Shown piece by piece: positions 17,651-26,583 of a stretch of DNA of 64,000 bases. The stretch is from positions 2,949,411 through 3,013,410 of the forward strand of contig NC_021287.1 in assembly GCF_000402035.1 (NCBI RefSeq), in the 5' to 3' direction. The DNA is from Caballeronia insecticola. Its GTDB lineage: Bacteria; Pseudomonadota; Gammaproteobacteria; Burkholderiales; Burkholderiaceae. How positions within the stretch are numbered: position 1 is the stretch's first letter; each line of letters begins with the position of its first letter. Made by a program: the position numbers and the translations under genes. The notes beneath the pieces were generated by a model. That model did no database searches and was not told the origin of the DNA. It was given only the letters and a program-made list of their open reading frames with translations.

Positions 17651-18769
17651 ATGAGCCAGCGCGCGTTGCGTGTGTGGTCGATCGTGCATCGCTGGACGAG
17701 TCTCGTCTGCACGGCGTTCATGTTGCTTCTGTGCCTGACGGGCTTGCCGCTCGTGTTCGGCCACGAACTCGACATTCTCACCGGCGACGCAATCGAAGCG
17801 CCCACGCTGCCCGCCGCCCAGGCGAACGCGCGCGCGAGCTACGAAGCGGTGCTGGGCGCGGCGCTCAAGGAACATCCGGGGCATGTGCCGCAATACATGA
17901 TCTGGGAGCCGGACGACTTGCTGTTGCCGATCGTCGTCACCGCGCCGCGCGCCGATACGCCGCCCGACGACACGCTCAGCACGACCGTCGACGCCCGCAC
18001 GGCGCAGCCGCTCGGCATGCCGCCCGGCAAGGGCTCGCTCAAGTTCGTGCTGCTGAAACTGCACGTCGATATGTTCGCGGGGCTGTTCGGCAAGCTCTTT
18101 CTCGGCGCGATGGGCGTCGTGTTTCTTGCGGCGATCGTGTCGGGCGTCGTTGTGTATCTGCCGTTCTGGCGCAAGGTCGGGCTGGGACGCGTGCGGCTGA
18201 AGAAGAAGCGGCGCATCGTGTGGCTCGACTGGCATAACGCGATCGGCATGCTGACGCTCGCGTGGGCGCTGCTCGTCGGCACGACGGGCTCGATCAACAC
18301 GCTCGCCGATCTGATGCTCGAAGCGTGGCGCAACGATCAGCTCGCGCAGATGCTCGCGCCGTATCACGGACAGCCGCCGGTGAGCGCGCGCGTATCCGTC
18401 GACGATGCCGTGAAGACTGCACGCGATGTCGCGCCGGACATGATTCCGTCGTTCGTCGCGTTTCCGGGGACGCGTTTCGCGAGTCCGCATCACTATGCCG
18501 TGTGGATGCGCGGCGACGGTATTCTCACGACGCGCATGCTGCGTCCGGTGCTCGTCGATGCAACGACGGGCGCGCTCACGGATTCACGCGAATTGCCGTG
18601 GTATCTGAAGATGCTGCTGGGCTCGCAGCCGCTGCATTTCGGCGATTTCGGCGGGATGCCGCTCAAGATTTTCTGGGCGGCGTTCGACGTGCTGACGATC
18701 GTCGTTTTGGGGAGCGGGCTTTATTTGTGGCTCACGCGGCATAATCCGGGCAAGCGGAAGAGCGGTTGA
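17651..18769 (+). CDS. PepSY-associated TM helix protein (possible iron-uptake related reductase)
   Basis: The inferred 372-residue inner-membrane protein has about four membrane helices: one near residues 15-35 after RVWSIVHRWTSLV, one in the middle (FLGAMGVVFLAAIVSGVVVY), then WLDWHNAIGMLTLAWALLV and a last helix (FDVLTIVVLGSGLYLWLTRH). Conserved histidines in HRWTS, KLHVDMFAG, DWHNAIG and QPLHFGDFGG are typical of the family, which is often linked to siderophore receptors. I start at the ATG before SQRALRVW; the same frame is open from 17540 with a basic leader of less likely character. A Fur-like box lies upstream. Confidence 0.82.
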   Translation: MSQRALRVWSIVHRWTSLVCTAFMLLLCLTGLPLVFGHELDILTGDAIEAPTLPAAQANARASYEAVLGAALKEHPGHVPQYMIWEPDDLLLPIVVTAPRADTPPDDTLSTTVDARTAQPLGMPPGKGSLKFVLLKLHVDMFAGLFGKLFLGAMGVVFLAAIVSGVVVYLPFWRKVGLGRVRLKKKRRIVWLDWHNAIGMLTLAWALLVGTTGSINTLADLMLEAWRNDQLAQMLAPYHGQPPVSARVSVDDAVKTARDVAPDMIPSFVAFPGTRFASPHHYAVWMRGDGILTTRMLRPVLVDATTGALTDSRELPWYLKMLLGSQPLHFGDFGGMPLKIFWAAFDVLTIVVLGSGLYLWLTRHNPGKRKSG

Positions 18770-18870
18770 CTTAGTCACGAGTAACAGCGCCATCGCGAGC
18801 CAACGGAGCCGCAGAAAAATTCGGATTCCTTCGCAAGAAATAAATGCTCTCAATGCATAAGCTGACGGTC

Positions 18871-18892
18871 GCCCTGCGAGGCCTCGCAGGGC
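18871..18892. repeat. 22-base perfect palindrome upstream of dinD
   Basis: GCCCTGCGAGG and CCTCGCAGGGC are joined with no spacer, 36 bases before the dinD start codon. It could be an operator for a dimeric regulator. It does not fit the usual CTGT-N8-ACAG LexA box. Confidence 0.55.
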
Positions 18893-18927
18893 TTCGATCG
18901 CGGCCTCAACCATTTGGGAGACAAAGG

Positions 18928-19770
18928 ATGTCCGAGACCAGAACCATTGCTTCGAATCATCACCAAACGTTTGAAAGCATCAAGCAGACAAACGCGTCCG
19001 ATGGCGAATTCTGGTTCGCGCGCGACCTTGCGCCATTGCTGGAATATCGGGACTGGCGAAACTTTCTGCAGGTGATCGACAAGGCGAAGGTAGCGTGCGC
19101 GCGCTCGGACCATCGAGTTGCCGACCATTTCGGTGAGGTCACCAAAATGGTCCAACTCGGCTCCGGCGCGAAGCGGCCTGTGCCTGATCTCACCTTGTCG
19201 CGATACGCATGCTATTTGATTGTTCAGAACGGCGATCCGTCGAAGCTCGTGATCGCAAATGGTCAGACGTACTTCGCGCTCCAAACTCGTCGTCAGGAAC
19301 TTGGCGACGCGAAGGCGTTTTCAGGCATGTCGGAAGATCAGCGCCGCCTGATGCTTCGTGGCGAGCTCGCCCATCACAACAAGATACTGGGCGCGGCGGC
19401 GCGCACTGCCGGAGTGGAAAGCACACTGGACTACGCGATATTCCAGGACCACGGATACAAAGGGCTGTACGGCGGCCTGGGAGCCAAAGACATTCACGCC
19501 AGGAAATCGCTCAAGAAAAGCCAGAAAATCCTGGACCACATGGGCAGTACGGAGCTTGCCGCCAATCTGTTCCGCGCAACCCAGACAGAAGAGAAATTGC
19601 GACGCGATGAAGTAAGCGGAAAGCAGAGGGCGAACCAGACTCACTTCGACGTGGGAACGAAAGTGCGCGAAACCATTCGAGAGCTCGGCGGGACCATGCC
19701 AGAAGCTTTGCCGACGCCGGAAACGAGCATCCGGCAGATCGAGCGCGCCCATAACAAGTCGACCGATTGA
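18928..19770 (+). CDS. dinD: DNA damage-inducible protein D
   Basis: The 280-residue protein matches DinD in length and motifs: QTFESIKQTN, then GEFWFARDLAPLLEYRDWRNF (a BRO-N-like fold), RYACYLIVQNGDPSK, QTYFALQTRRQEL and HNKILGAAARTAGV. E. coli DinD is SOS-induced and inhibits RecA filament exchange; that function is known for the family only. I start at the ATG with GGGAG eight bases upstream. The gene sits alone between two iron-related PepSY genes and has less extreme base composition than its neighbours, so it looks inserted. No clear LexA box was seen. Confidence 0.88.
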   Translation: MSETRTIASNHHQTFESIKQTNASDGEFWFARDLAPLLEYRDWRNFLQVIDKAKVACARSDHRVADHFGEVTKMVQLGSGAKRPVPDLTLSRYACYLIVQNGDPSKLVIANGQTYFALQTRRQELGDAKAFSGMSEDQRRLMLRGELAHHNKILGAAARTAGVESTLDYAIFQDHGYKGLYGGLGAKDIHARKSLKKSQKILDHMGSTELAANLFRATQTEEKLRRDEVSGKQRANQTHFDVGTKVRETIRELGGTMPEALPTPETSIRQIERAHNKSTD

Positions 19771-19777
19771 TACAGAC

Positions 19778-19807
19778 GCGGTTCTCGGCGGACACGCCGA
19801 GAACCGC
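19778..19807. terminator. Strong hairpin between dinD and the convergent PepSY gene
   Basis: Thirteen-base perfect stem GCGGTTCTCGGCG/CGCCGAGAACCGC with loop GACA, seven bases after the dinD stop codon. No long T tract; probably serves both converging transcripts. Confidence 0.7.
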
Positions 19808-19833
19808 CAACACGTCGCTTTGTCTTCTGCGCT

Positions 19834-20559
19834 TCAAATCAACCCACAAACCACCGCCGCAACCAGCGACGCCGCTACGATCACCACGCCCGTCGTGCGG
19901 CGCTTATTGAGCTCGGTCCACAGCAGCACGCCCGTCAGCGAGAGCAGGATGATGCTGCCCGCGAACGTATCGATGAGCAGCACCCAGCCCACGCTCAGGC
20001 CCACACCTTTGTGCAGGTTGGTCATCATCGCGAGGAAGGTGTTCTCGGTGCGTTTCACCGAGACGAAGTTGTTGCCCACCCAATACTCCGCCATCACGCT
20101 GCCGCCCGGCGCGGCGACCATCACCGACCATTGCTCCGGCTGCATCGTGCTCTTGTCGCCCCAGCCGACCGGATGCGCCGGCTCGCGCTTCGCACGCCCG
20201 AGATTGCCTTCGATCTTCAATTCCTTCTTGAGCCACGCGCCCATGTCGCGCGGCGTCTTGAAGCCCTCGGCGGGCAGCGGCATCTGCATCTGCGTTACCT
20301 GCGGCTCACCGGTGGAAATCCGCAGCGGCGGCGCGCGGTGGTTCAGCAGAAATCCCGTCACGCCGAACAGCAGGCCGAGCAGCGCGCCCCACAAGCCGAT
20401 CCAGCCGTGCACCTTGCGCAGCCACTTGAGGAACGTCGAGCGCCGCGAGCGGTTCTTGCGCACGAATTGCTCGGCGTCGTCGATCAGGCGGCCGTGCGGG
20501 CGGTAGTGCGAGCCGCTCGTCGCGGGCGGCTGCGGATTGAGGGTGTCAGGCGCGTTCAC
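19834..20559 (-). CDS. PepSY-associated TM helix domain protein
   Basis: The 241-residue inner-membrane protein has helices near residues 52-72 (HGWIGLWGALLGLLFGVTGF), 185-210 (NLHKGVGLSVGWVLLIDTF and following) and at the C-terminus (VVIVAASLVAAVVCGLI). Conserved histidines in VHGWIG and LHKGVG suggest haem or metal binding. Such proteins accompany TonB-dependent iron transport. A Fur-like box lies about 110 bases upstream of the start, so iron control is likely, as for the related gene on the other side of dinD. Confidence 0.82.
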   Translation of the reverse strand: MNAPDTLNPQPPATSGSHYRPHGRLIDDAEQFVRKNRSRRSTFLKWLRKVHGWIGLWGALLGLLFGVTGFLLNHRAPPLRISTGEPQVTQMQMPLPAEGFKTPRDMGAWLKKELKIEGNLGRAKREPAHPVGWGDKSTMQPEQWSVMVAAPGGSVMAEYWVGNNFVSVKRTENTFLAMMTNLHKGVGLSVGWVLLIDTFAGSIILLSLTGVLLWTELNKRRTTGVVIVAASLVAAVVCGLI

Positions 20560-20667
20560 GCGTCTCTCCGGATTGAGATATTCGAAATTCGACAGACAAA
20601 GCCCCGCTCCGATCGGCCGGGCGCGGCCTTGGCGGCCCTAAGCGCGGCGATCGACGGGAAGCAGGCG

Positions 20668-20686
20668 AATGAGAATTGTTATCATT
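20668..20686 (-). promoter_or_regulatory. Fur-box-like operator
   Basis: The 19-mer AATGAGAATTGTTATCATT is close to the Fur consensus. It lies upstream of the divergent PepSY gene that starts at 20559. Confidence 0.75.
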
Positions 20687-20752
20687 ACACGCGGAAAATC
20701 GCTTTTCAATGGTTTGCGATTTCCTGACAGTTCGCGGATGTGACGAAAAATT

Positions 20753-21784
20753 TCAAACGGGCCAGAGCGGGCCTTCCTGCATCGCGCCGATCTGCTCGCG
20801 CAGTTCGAGGATGCGGTCTTCCCAATAGCGTTGCGAGTTGAACCACGGAAAGGCGGCTGGGAACGCCGGATCGTTCCAGCGGCGCGCGAGCCACGCCGAA
20901 TAATGGATCAGCCGCAATGTGCGCAGCGCCTCGACGAGATGCAGTTCGCGCGGATCGAATTCGCAGAAGTCTTCGTATCCGGCGAGCAGATCGGCCAGAG
21001 CGTTCGACGCATCCGCGCGTCCGGCCGGCAGCAGCAGCCACAGATCCTGGATCGCGGGCGCCATGCGGCTGTCGTCGAAATCGACGAAATGCGGGCCTGC
21101 GTCCGTCCACAGCACGTTACTTGGATGACAGTCGCCGTGCAGGCGCAGATGGCGCACGTCGCCCGCACGGTCGAAACAATGCGCGACGCCCTCCAGCGCC
21201 ATCGCGACGACGCTTTCCCAGGCCGCGCGCACATCGGCGGGAATGAAGCCGTGCGTCAGCAGATAATCGCGCGGCTCGTAGCCGAATGTGGCGATGTCGA
21301 GCGTCGGCCGTTCGCGATACGAGTCGATCGCGCCCACCGCGTGAATCCGCCCGATGAAGCGCCCGAGCCATTCGAGCGTGTCGCGGCGATCGAGATCGGG
21401 CGCGCGTCCGCCGCGCCGCTCGAAGATGGAAAAGCGGAAGCCGTCGAATTCGTGGAGCGTCGCGCCGTCGAGCGTGCGCGCGGGAACGGCCGGAATCTCC
21501 CGTTCGACGAGGCTCGCGACGAACGCGTGTTCTTCGAGAATCGCGGCGTTCGACCAGCGCTTCGGCCGATAAAACTTCGCGACGACCGGCGGGCCGTCTT
21601 CGACGCCCACCTGATACACGCGGTTTTCGTAACTGTTGAGCGGCAGCAGGCGGCCATCCGTGCGCGCGCCCGTGGGCATCAGGACGCTGTCGAGCGCATC
21701 GAGAACGCACTCGGGAGTGAGGCCGGCGAAGGGCGGTGCGTCGTCGGAGGGCGCGGCTGGCGAATCGGGATGGTTGGGGTTCAT
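20753..21784 (-). CDS. srkA: Stress response serine/threonine protein kinase (YihE family)
   Basis: The 343-residue protein has the YihE/SrkA kinase fold. N-terminal features are LNSYENRVYQVG and VVAKFYRPKRWS (ATP-binding lysine), and the catalytic loop is LHGDCHPSNVLW with D218 and N223, followed by FVDFDDSRMAP. SrkA protects E. coli against stress-induced death; a like role is inferred. The N-terminus carries about 20 extra residues rich in Pro and Asp before the usual start, but no better start codon is seen. Confidence 0.9.
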   Translation of the reverse strand: MNPNHPDSPAAPSDDAPPFAGLTPECVLDALDSVLMPTGARTDGRLLPLNSYENRVYQVGVEDGPPVVAKFYRPKRWSNAAILEEHAFVASLVEREIPAVPARTLDGATLHEFDGFRFSIFERRGGRAPDLDRRDTLEWLGRFIGRIHAVGAIDSYRERPTLDIATFGYEPRDYLLTHGFIPADVRAAWESVVAMALEGVAHCFDRAGDVRHLRLHGDCHPSNVLWTDAGPHFVDFDDSRMAPAIQDLWLLLPAGRADASNALADLLAGYEDFCEFDPRELHLVEALRTLRLIHYSAWLARRWNDPAFPAAFPWFNSQRYWEDRILELREQIGAMQEGPLWPV

Positions 21785-21847
21785 CCCGGCATTGTGCCCC
21801 CCTTGAGCGCGGAGGGCATCAGCGCATTGGCGCGGCGCGCCGCTTTC

Positions 21848-22060
21848 TCAGTGAACGACCGTATTCGCCGGACGCACGATGTCGCCGGTATCGATCAGGT
21901 CTTCGAGAAAAAACGGCTCGGTATTGAGCAGCTTGGTCACGCCGGGCTCGCCGGCATACCACGCGACCATTGCCATGTCGCCGAGAATGCGCATTACGAT
22001 GCCGCGCGCACCCTGAGGCACGGCAATATGCACTGAGCGGACAATCGAACCGATTTGCAT
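21848..22060 (-). CDS. Conserved hypothetical protein, 70 residues
   Basis: The small protein starts MQIGSIVRSVHIAVPQGARG and ends with DTGDIVRPANTVVH. It has no signal peptide or membrane helix and looks like a compact beta-rich domain. The ATG at 22060 is chosen because GGGGATTC lies just upstream; another ATG six codons earlier is possible. Function unknown. It lies on the same strand as srkA, 63 bases upstream of it. Confidence 0.7.
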   Translation of the reverse strand: MQIGSIVRSVHIAVPQGARGIVMRILGDMAMVAWYAGEPGVTKLLNTEPFFLEDLIDTGDIVRPANTVVH

Positions 22061-22078
22061 GATGAATCCCCGTTTCAA

Positions 22079-22386
22079 CGCCGGCTGAGGATGAGACGCC
22101 GGTCAATTATTTCACCAAGCACAGGCTTTTCAGGGCTCGTGCACCAGACAATCAATCGCCGCGTCTTTGTTGCGGGTAGCGCGACGCGCGCGGCTTTCAT
22201 GAACGATTGTGCTCTTACTTTAGCGCATCGTGGCGCGCCGGCGCGATGGCAATCGCCGCGTTATGTTGTCGATCGCAGACGGTTGACAGTAATTACTCGG
22301 TGATCGTCGCGCGGAGGCCTGGGTCGTATTAGGCAAAACCCTTAGACCGGCGTATCGTTGAGGACTTTGTCAGCGGAGACTTAAAA
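22079..22386. promoter_or_regulatory. 308-base intergenic region between divergent genes
   Basis: No gene is seen. A TTGACA at 22283-22288 could be a -35 element, but no matching -10 is found. The left copy of a 12-base inverted repeat (22335-22346) lies 40 bases before the transporter start codon. Confidence 0.4.
22335..22346 (+). repeat. Left copy of a 12-base inverted repeat flanking the MFS gene
   Basis: AAAACCCTTAGA here is the exact reverse complement of TCTAAGGGTTTT at 23680-23691. Confidence 0.5.
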
Positions 22387-23649
22387 GTGACAGCATCACC
22401 CGCGCCGCAGCGCCCGAACGCCGCAGGCGACGCCGAGCACGCCGCCGCCGACGCGACGTATCTCGAACGCGGTTCACGTGCGTACTGGCGCGCGGCGCTC
22501 GCGCTGCTGTTCGCCGGCTATGCGACGTTCTCGCTACTGTATTGCGTGCAGCCGCTGCTTCCCGAGTTCACGAAGGCGTTCGGCGTGAGTCCGGCCGTCA
22601 GCGCGCTGTCCGTGTCGGTGAGCACGGCGGCGCTGGCGATTGCGATCTTCATCGCCGGATTCGTATCGGAAAGCTGGAGCCGTCACCGGTTGATGACGCT
22701 TTCGCTGCTGGCGTCGTCGGTGTTGACGGTCGTTGCGGCGATGCTGCCCGACTGGCACGCGCTGCTCGTCGTGCGCGCGCTCGAAGGCTTCGCGCTCGGC
22801 GGCGTGCCCGCGGTCGCGATGGCGTATCTCGCGGAGGAAGTGCATCCCGAAGGCCTCGGGCTCGCGATGGGTTTGTATGTCGGCGGCACGGCCATCGGCG
22901 GAATGGCGGGGCGCGTGATCAGCGGCATTCTCGCGGATCTGTTCGGCTGGCGTATCGCCATCGGCGGGATCGGGCTGCTCGGCCTGCTCGCGACGCTCGC
23001 GTTTCGCGCGCTGCTGCCGCCGTCGCGGCGCTTCAAGCCACGGCGCGGTGTGGGCTTTGCGCATCATCGGCGCTCGCTTGCCGGGCATTTGCGGCATGGC
23101 GGCCTGCCGTTTCTGTTTCTGATCGGCTTCGTGCTGATGGGCAGCTTCGTCACGCTCTACAACTATGTCGGCTACCGGCTGCTCGGCGCGCCGTTTCAGC
23201 TGAACCAGACGCAGATCGGCGCGATCTTCACCGTCTATCTGACCGGCGTGATCGCGTCGCCGTGGTCCGGCAAAATGGCCGATGCCTTCGGACGCGGCCG
23301 CGTGCTGATCGCAAGCCTCCTGCTGATGATGCTCGGCATCGCGCTCACGTTGTCGTATTCGCTGCCGGTGATCATCGCGGGCATCGCGTGCCTGACCTTC
23401 GGATTCTTTGCCGGGCACTCGGTCGCCAGCGGCTGGGTCGGGCGGCTCGCGGCGCAGGCCAAAGGGCAGGCCGCGGCGCTTTATCTGCTCGCGTATTACC
23501 TCGGCTCCAGTCTGATCGGATCGTATGGCGGCCATTTCTGGACCGCGTTCGGCTGGCCGGGCGTCGCCGGTTTGATCGGCACGTTGCTCGTGGTCGGCCT
23601 GGCGGGCGCGGCGTGGCTGAACCGGCGCGAGCGAGCCGCTATCACCTGA
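22387..23649 (+). CDS. MFS transporter, YnfM-like
   Basis: The 420-residue protein has twelve predicted helices. It begins with a GTG codon preceded by GCGGAGAC. FSLLYCVQPLLPEFTKAFGVSPA in the first helices, the loop VSESWSRHRLM (motif A region), the proline/glycine-rich GGVPAVAMAYL and VASGWVGRLAAQAKGQAAAL are typical of the YnfM/arabinose-efflux-like drug:H+ antiporter branch. It probably exports small toxic molecules; the substrate is unknown. Alone in its transcription unit. Confidence 0.88.
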   Translation: MTASPAPQRPNAAGDAEHAAADATYLERGSRAYWRAALALLFAGYATFSLLYCVQPLLPEFTKAFGVSPAVSALSVSVSTAALAIAIFIAGFVSESWSRHRLMTLSLLASSVLTVVAAMLPDWHALLVVRALEGFALGGVPAVAMAYLAEEVHPEGLGLAMGLYVGGTAIGGMAGRVISGILADLFGWRIAIGGIGLLGLLATLAFRALLPPSRRFKPRRGVGFAHHRRSLAGHLRHGGLPFLFLIGFVLMGSFVTLYNYVGYRLLGAPFQLNQTQIGAIFTVYLTGVIASPWSGKMADAFGRGRVLIASLLLMMLGIALTLSYSLPVIIAGIACLTFGFFAGHSVASGWVGRLAAQAKGQAAALYLLAYYLGSSLIGSYGGHFWTAFGWPGVAGLIGTLLVVGLAGAAWLNRRERAAIT

Positions 23650-23679
23650 TCAAACGAAAGCCGATTGAAATAAGCGGAA

Positions 23680-23691
23680 TCTAAGGGTTTT
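23680..23691 (+). repeat. Right copy of the 12-base inverted repeat flanking the MFS gene
   Basis: TCTAAGGGTTTT begins 30 bases after the MFS stop codon and is the exact reverse complement of the left copy. Confidence 0.5.
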
Positions 23692-23873
23692 TACGTGTCC
23701 GCTTAATAGCGAATCGCGCTGCGCCTTGTCGCGCAAGGCTTCGCTGAAGCAATCGTTTCCCGTCGCACGAAGATGGGCCTACGCTCGCTCGGGCGCGGCC
23801 TATACTCGAACTGTCGAGGCGGTTTTATCGCTGGACGACTAAAAGCTGCAGGCTGGATGATGGGAGACGCACT

Positions 23874-24056
23874 ATGACGTACTTCACGATCGGCGACTTC
23901 ATTCTGATCATCCCGATGGCGCTCGCCGGCGCACTGTTTCTCGGGGCTATTCCTTGCGCCACGCATTTCAAGAACAACGCGCTACGGGTATTCGGTGCGC
24001 TTCTTGGTGTGCTCGCCGCATTTCTACTCGTTGAAGGTCTGCCCGCGCTGATATAG
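23874..24056 (+). CDS. Small hypothetical membrane protein
   Basis: The 60-residue peptide has two predicted membrane helices (about residues 6-28 and 38-57) joined by CATHFKNNALR. The ATG has GGGAGA at a good distance. No family is recognised. It converges with the dienelactone hydrolase gene; the hairpin between them probably ends both transcripts. Confidence 0.65.
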   Translation: MTYFTIGDFILIIPMALAGALFLGAIPCATHFKNNALRVFGALLGVLAAFLLVEGLPALI

Positions 24057-24084
24057 CGGCCGCCCGCGCCTGATACCGTTTCAA

Positions 24085-24110
24085 CGGCGCGCGTTTTGAC
24101 GCGCGCGCCG
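24085..24110. terminator. GC hairpin between converging genes
   Basis: Nine-base stem CGGCGCGCG/CGCGCGCCG around TTTTGACG. No long T tract, so efficiency is uncertain. Confidence 0.5.
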
Positions 24111-24121
24111 CTTCGCTTCTA

Positions 24122-24826
24122 TTACAGATGCTCGCCCAGGAAGGTCAGCGTGCGCCCGTGCGCGAGGCCTGACGCCTTCGCGCTATACGATGCGCGATCG
24201 CCGCAATTGAAGCCGTGATCGGCCTGCGGATACACGTACAGTTCGGCGTCCTTGCGGCCGGCGAACTTTTGACGGACAGCGTCCACGGCGTCGGCCGGAA
24301 TGTGCGCGTCGAGTTCGCCGTAGTGGAACTGCATCGGCACCTTGATCTGATCGGCTTTGTCGAGCGCGTTCTGAATGCCGCCGCCGTAGTACGCCACGCC
24401 CAGATCCACTGAACCTTGCGCCGCCGCGAGATACGCGAGCCGGCCGCCGAAGCAATAGCCGATCGCCGCAACCTTGCCCGTCACTTCGGGCAACGCGCGC
24501 AATGCCATCGCCGCCGCGCCGACATCGGCGACCGCCGAATCGAGTTGGGTCTTCTGCAGCAGTTCCATCGCCTTTTCGCGGTCCGCGCCTTCGTAGCCCA
24601 ACTCGACGCGCGGCTGCGTGCGCCAGAAGACATCGGGCGCGAGCGCGACATAGCCGTCGGCGGCGTACTGGTCCGCGACGCTGCGGATATGGCCGTTCAC
24701 GCCGAAGATCTCCTGCAGGATGATCACGGCGGGACCGGTGCCCGTCTTCGGCAGCGCGAGATAGCCCTGGAAACTGCCGTCAGCGGTGGGAATGTCGATC
24801 CAGCGGGAAGTCACGGATACGGTCAC
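24122..24826 (-). CDS. Dienelactone hydrolase family protein
   Basis: The 234-residue alpha/beta hydrolase shows the dienelactone-hydrolase triad C125 (GYCFGG), D173 (GELDAHIP) and H204 (ADHGFNC), plus E39 (LQEIFGVN), which controls the nucleophile in this family. It hydrolyses lactones or small esters in the cytoplasm; a role in aromatic degradation is possible but no pathway genes are adjacent. Length and motifs are intact. Confidence 0.92.
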   Translation of the reverse strand: MTVSVTSRWIDIPTADGSFQGYLALPKTGTGPAVIILQEIFGVNGHIRSVADQYAADGYVALAPDVFWRTQPRVELGYEGADREKAMELLQKTQLDSAVADVGAAAMALRALPEVTGKVAAIGYCFGGRLAYLAAAQGSVDLGVAYYGGGIQNALDKADQIKVPMQFHYGELDAHIPADAVDAVRQKFAGRKDAELYVYPQADHGFNCGDRASYSAKASGLAHGRTLTFLGEHL

Positions 24827-25370
24827 GTCGAAGCTCCTTGTGCATGTGAAAAAGTCGTCCGGGGCGAGTGTGCCAGCTTTCCCTTTCAGTCGCCCTGGAC
24901 GCTCGCGGCGGTCCAGGCACGCGCTTTGACGCGCGCGCCCATTTTTAGAGGCGCCGATCTAAACACAGACTAAAAGGCGCTTTAAAAAACAGGCTAATGA
25001 TGCCGAAGGGCAGAGATTATCGGCGGGCTGCCGACAAACTTGAATGAGTCCCAAAGCCGGGTACGCCGATGTCGCGGAAACCCGCATGTACAGGGCATCT
25101 TCGCGCAAATGCCAGCACAAACGGCGGCGTATCACAACAGGCTGTTAATCGGTAGTGACACCACTATCTTAAAAAACTTCCCTAAATTAATTTGACAACC
25201 CTACACTTGCGCGCAGTGCGGATGGCGGCCGCCAAAAACGGCTGGCCAGAAGGACTTGCCAAGTGCATGACGATGCATCCGGCGTGGTCGTCCACGGGAC
25301 TGAGCGATCGTGATGAAAGACGGGGCACAGGGCGATTACGTTGTTTTTGGGACCGAAACTGGAGACTTAC
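24827..25370. promoter_or_regulatory. 544-base intergenic region upstream of the LivK-like gene
   Basis: No convincing gene. The part around 25130-25200 is AT-rich. A TTGACA at 25192-25197 lacks a matching -10. The GGAGACTT ribosome-binding site for the next gene is at its end. It must contain promoters for the divergent hydrolase and binding-protein genes. Confidence 0.4.
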
Positions 25371-26516
25371 ATGAACACCAAGCTTCACAAACTGTTGCCG
25401 ATCAGCGCCGCAGCCGTGCTGTTCGCTACGTTGGCAACGTCCGCAGCAGCCGACCAGGTCGTCAAGATCGGTCACGTCGCTCCGCTGACCGGCGGGATTG
25501 CTCACCTGGGCAAGGACAATGAGAACGGCGCGCGGCTCGCAGTCGAAGAGATCAATGCAAAGGGCCTCACGATCGGCGGCGAAAAGATCACGCTGCAACT
25601 GGACCCGCAAGACGACGCCGCTGACCCGCGTACCGCCACGCAAGTCGCGCAGAAACTCGTCGATGACAAGGTTGTCGCCGTCGTCGGTCACTTGAACTCC
25701 GGCACGTCGATCCCGGCATCGAAGATTTATAGCGATGCAGGCATCGTGCAGATTTCGCCGTCGGCAACGAACCCGGCCTACACGCAGCAAGGCTTCAAGA
25801 CGACGTACCGCGTCGTCGCGACCGATGCGCAGCAAGGCCCGGCGCTCGCCAACTACGCAGCGAAGAACCTGAAGGTGAAGACGGTTGCCGTCGTCGACGA
25901 CTCGACCGCTTACGGCCAGGGCCTCGCGAACGAGTTCGAGAAGACCGCCAAGTCGCTCGGCCTGAAGGTGATCTCGCATGACGCGACGAACGACAAGGCT
26001 GTCGACTTCCGCGCCATTCTGACGAAGATCAAGGGCGAAAACCCCGACGCCGTGATGTACGGCGGCATGGACGCCACCGGCGGCCCGTTCGCGAAGCAAG
26101 CGAAGCAGCTCGGCCTGCGCGCGAAGGTCCTCGCGGGCGACGGCGTCTGCACGGAGAAGCTGTCCGACCTGGCCGGCGACGCGACCGACAACATCGTGTG
26201 CTCGGAAGCAGGCATGGCGCTCGAGAAGATGGAAGGCGGCACGGCTTTCGCGGCCAAGTTCCAGAAGCGCTTCGGCCAGCCGATCCAGATCTACGCGCCG
26301 TTCACGTATGACGCGGTGTATATCATTGTCGACGCGATGAAGCGCGCGAACTCGGTCGATCCGGCCAAGATTCTCGCCGCGATGCCGAACACGGACTACA
26401 AGGGCGTGATCGGCCAGACCTCCTTCGATTCGAAGGGCGATCTGAAGCACGGCGTGATCTCGCTGTACGACTACAAGAAGGGCAAGAAGACGCTGCTGGA
26501 CGTCGTGAAGATGTAA
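25371..26516 (+). CDS. livK: Branched-chain amino acid ABC transporter, periplasmic binding protein
   Basis: The 381-residue precursor has a signal peptide of about 27 residues (cleavage after SAAA before DQVVKIGHV). The mature protein is a type-I periplasmic binding fold, with VKIGHVAPLTGGIAHLGKD at its start and the conserved QISPSATNP, GRVVATDAQQG-like TYRVVATDAQQG and YDAVYIIVDAMKRA segments. It captures leucine, isoleucine or valine for a Liv ABC transporter. No membrane or ATPase genes are adjacent, so it acts with a transporter encoded elsewhere. A strong terminator follows. Confidence 0.92.
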   Translation: MNTKLHKLLPISAAAVLFATLATSAAADQVVKIGHVAPLTGGIAHLGKDNENGARLAVEEINAKGLTIGGEKITLQLDPQDDAADPRTATQVAQKLVDDKVVAVVGHLNSGTSIPASKIYSDAGIVQISPSATNPAYTQQGFKTTYRVVATDAQQGPALANYAAKNLKVKTVAVVDDSTAYGQGLANEFEKTAKSLGLKVISHDATNDKAVDFRAILTKIKGENPDAVMYGGMDATGGPFAKQAKQLGLRAKVLAGDGVCTEKLSDLAGDATDNIVCSEAGMALEKMEGGTAFAAKFQKRFGQPIQIYAPFTYDAVYIIVDAMKRANSVDPAKILAAMPNTDYKGVIGQTSFDSKGDLKHGVISLYDYKKGKKTLLDVVKM

Positions 26517-26540
26517 GTCACGCCGGACTCCGGTCCCGGA

Positions 26541-26575
26541 AAACGCGCGGATTCGCAAGATCCGCGCGTTTTTTT
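26541..26575 (+). terminator. Rho-independent terminator after livK
   Basis: Twelve-base perfect stem AAACGCGCGGAT/ATCCGCGCGTTT, loop TCGCAAG, then T residues. It may also serve the convergent MFS gene. Confidence 0.92.
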
Positions 26576-26583
26576 ATGCGCGC

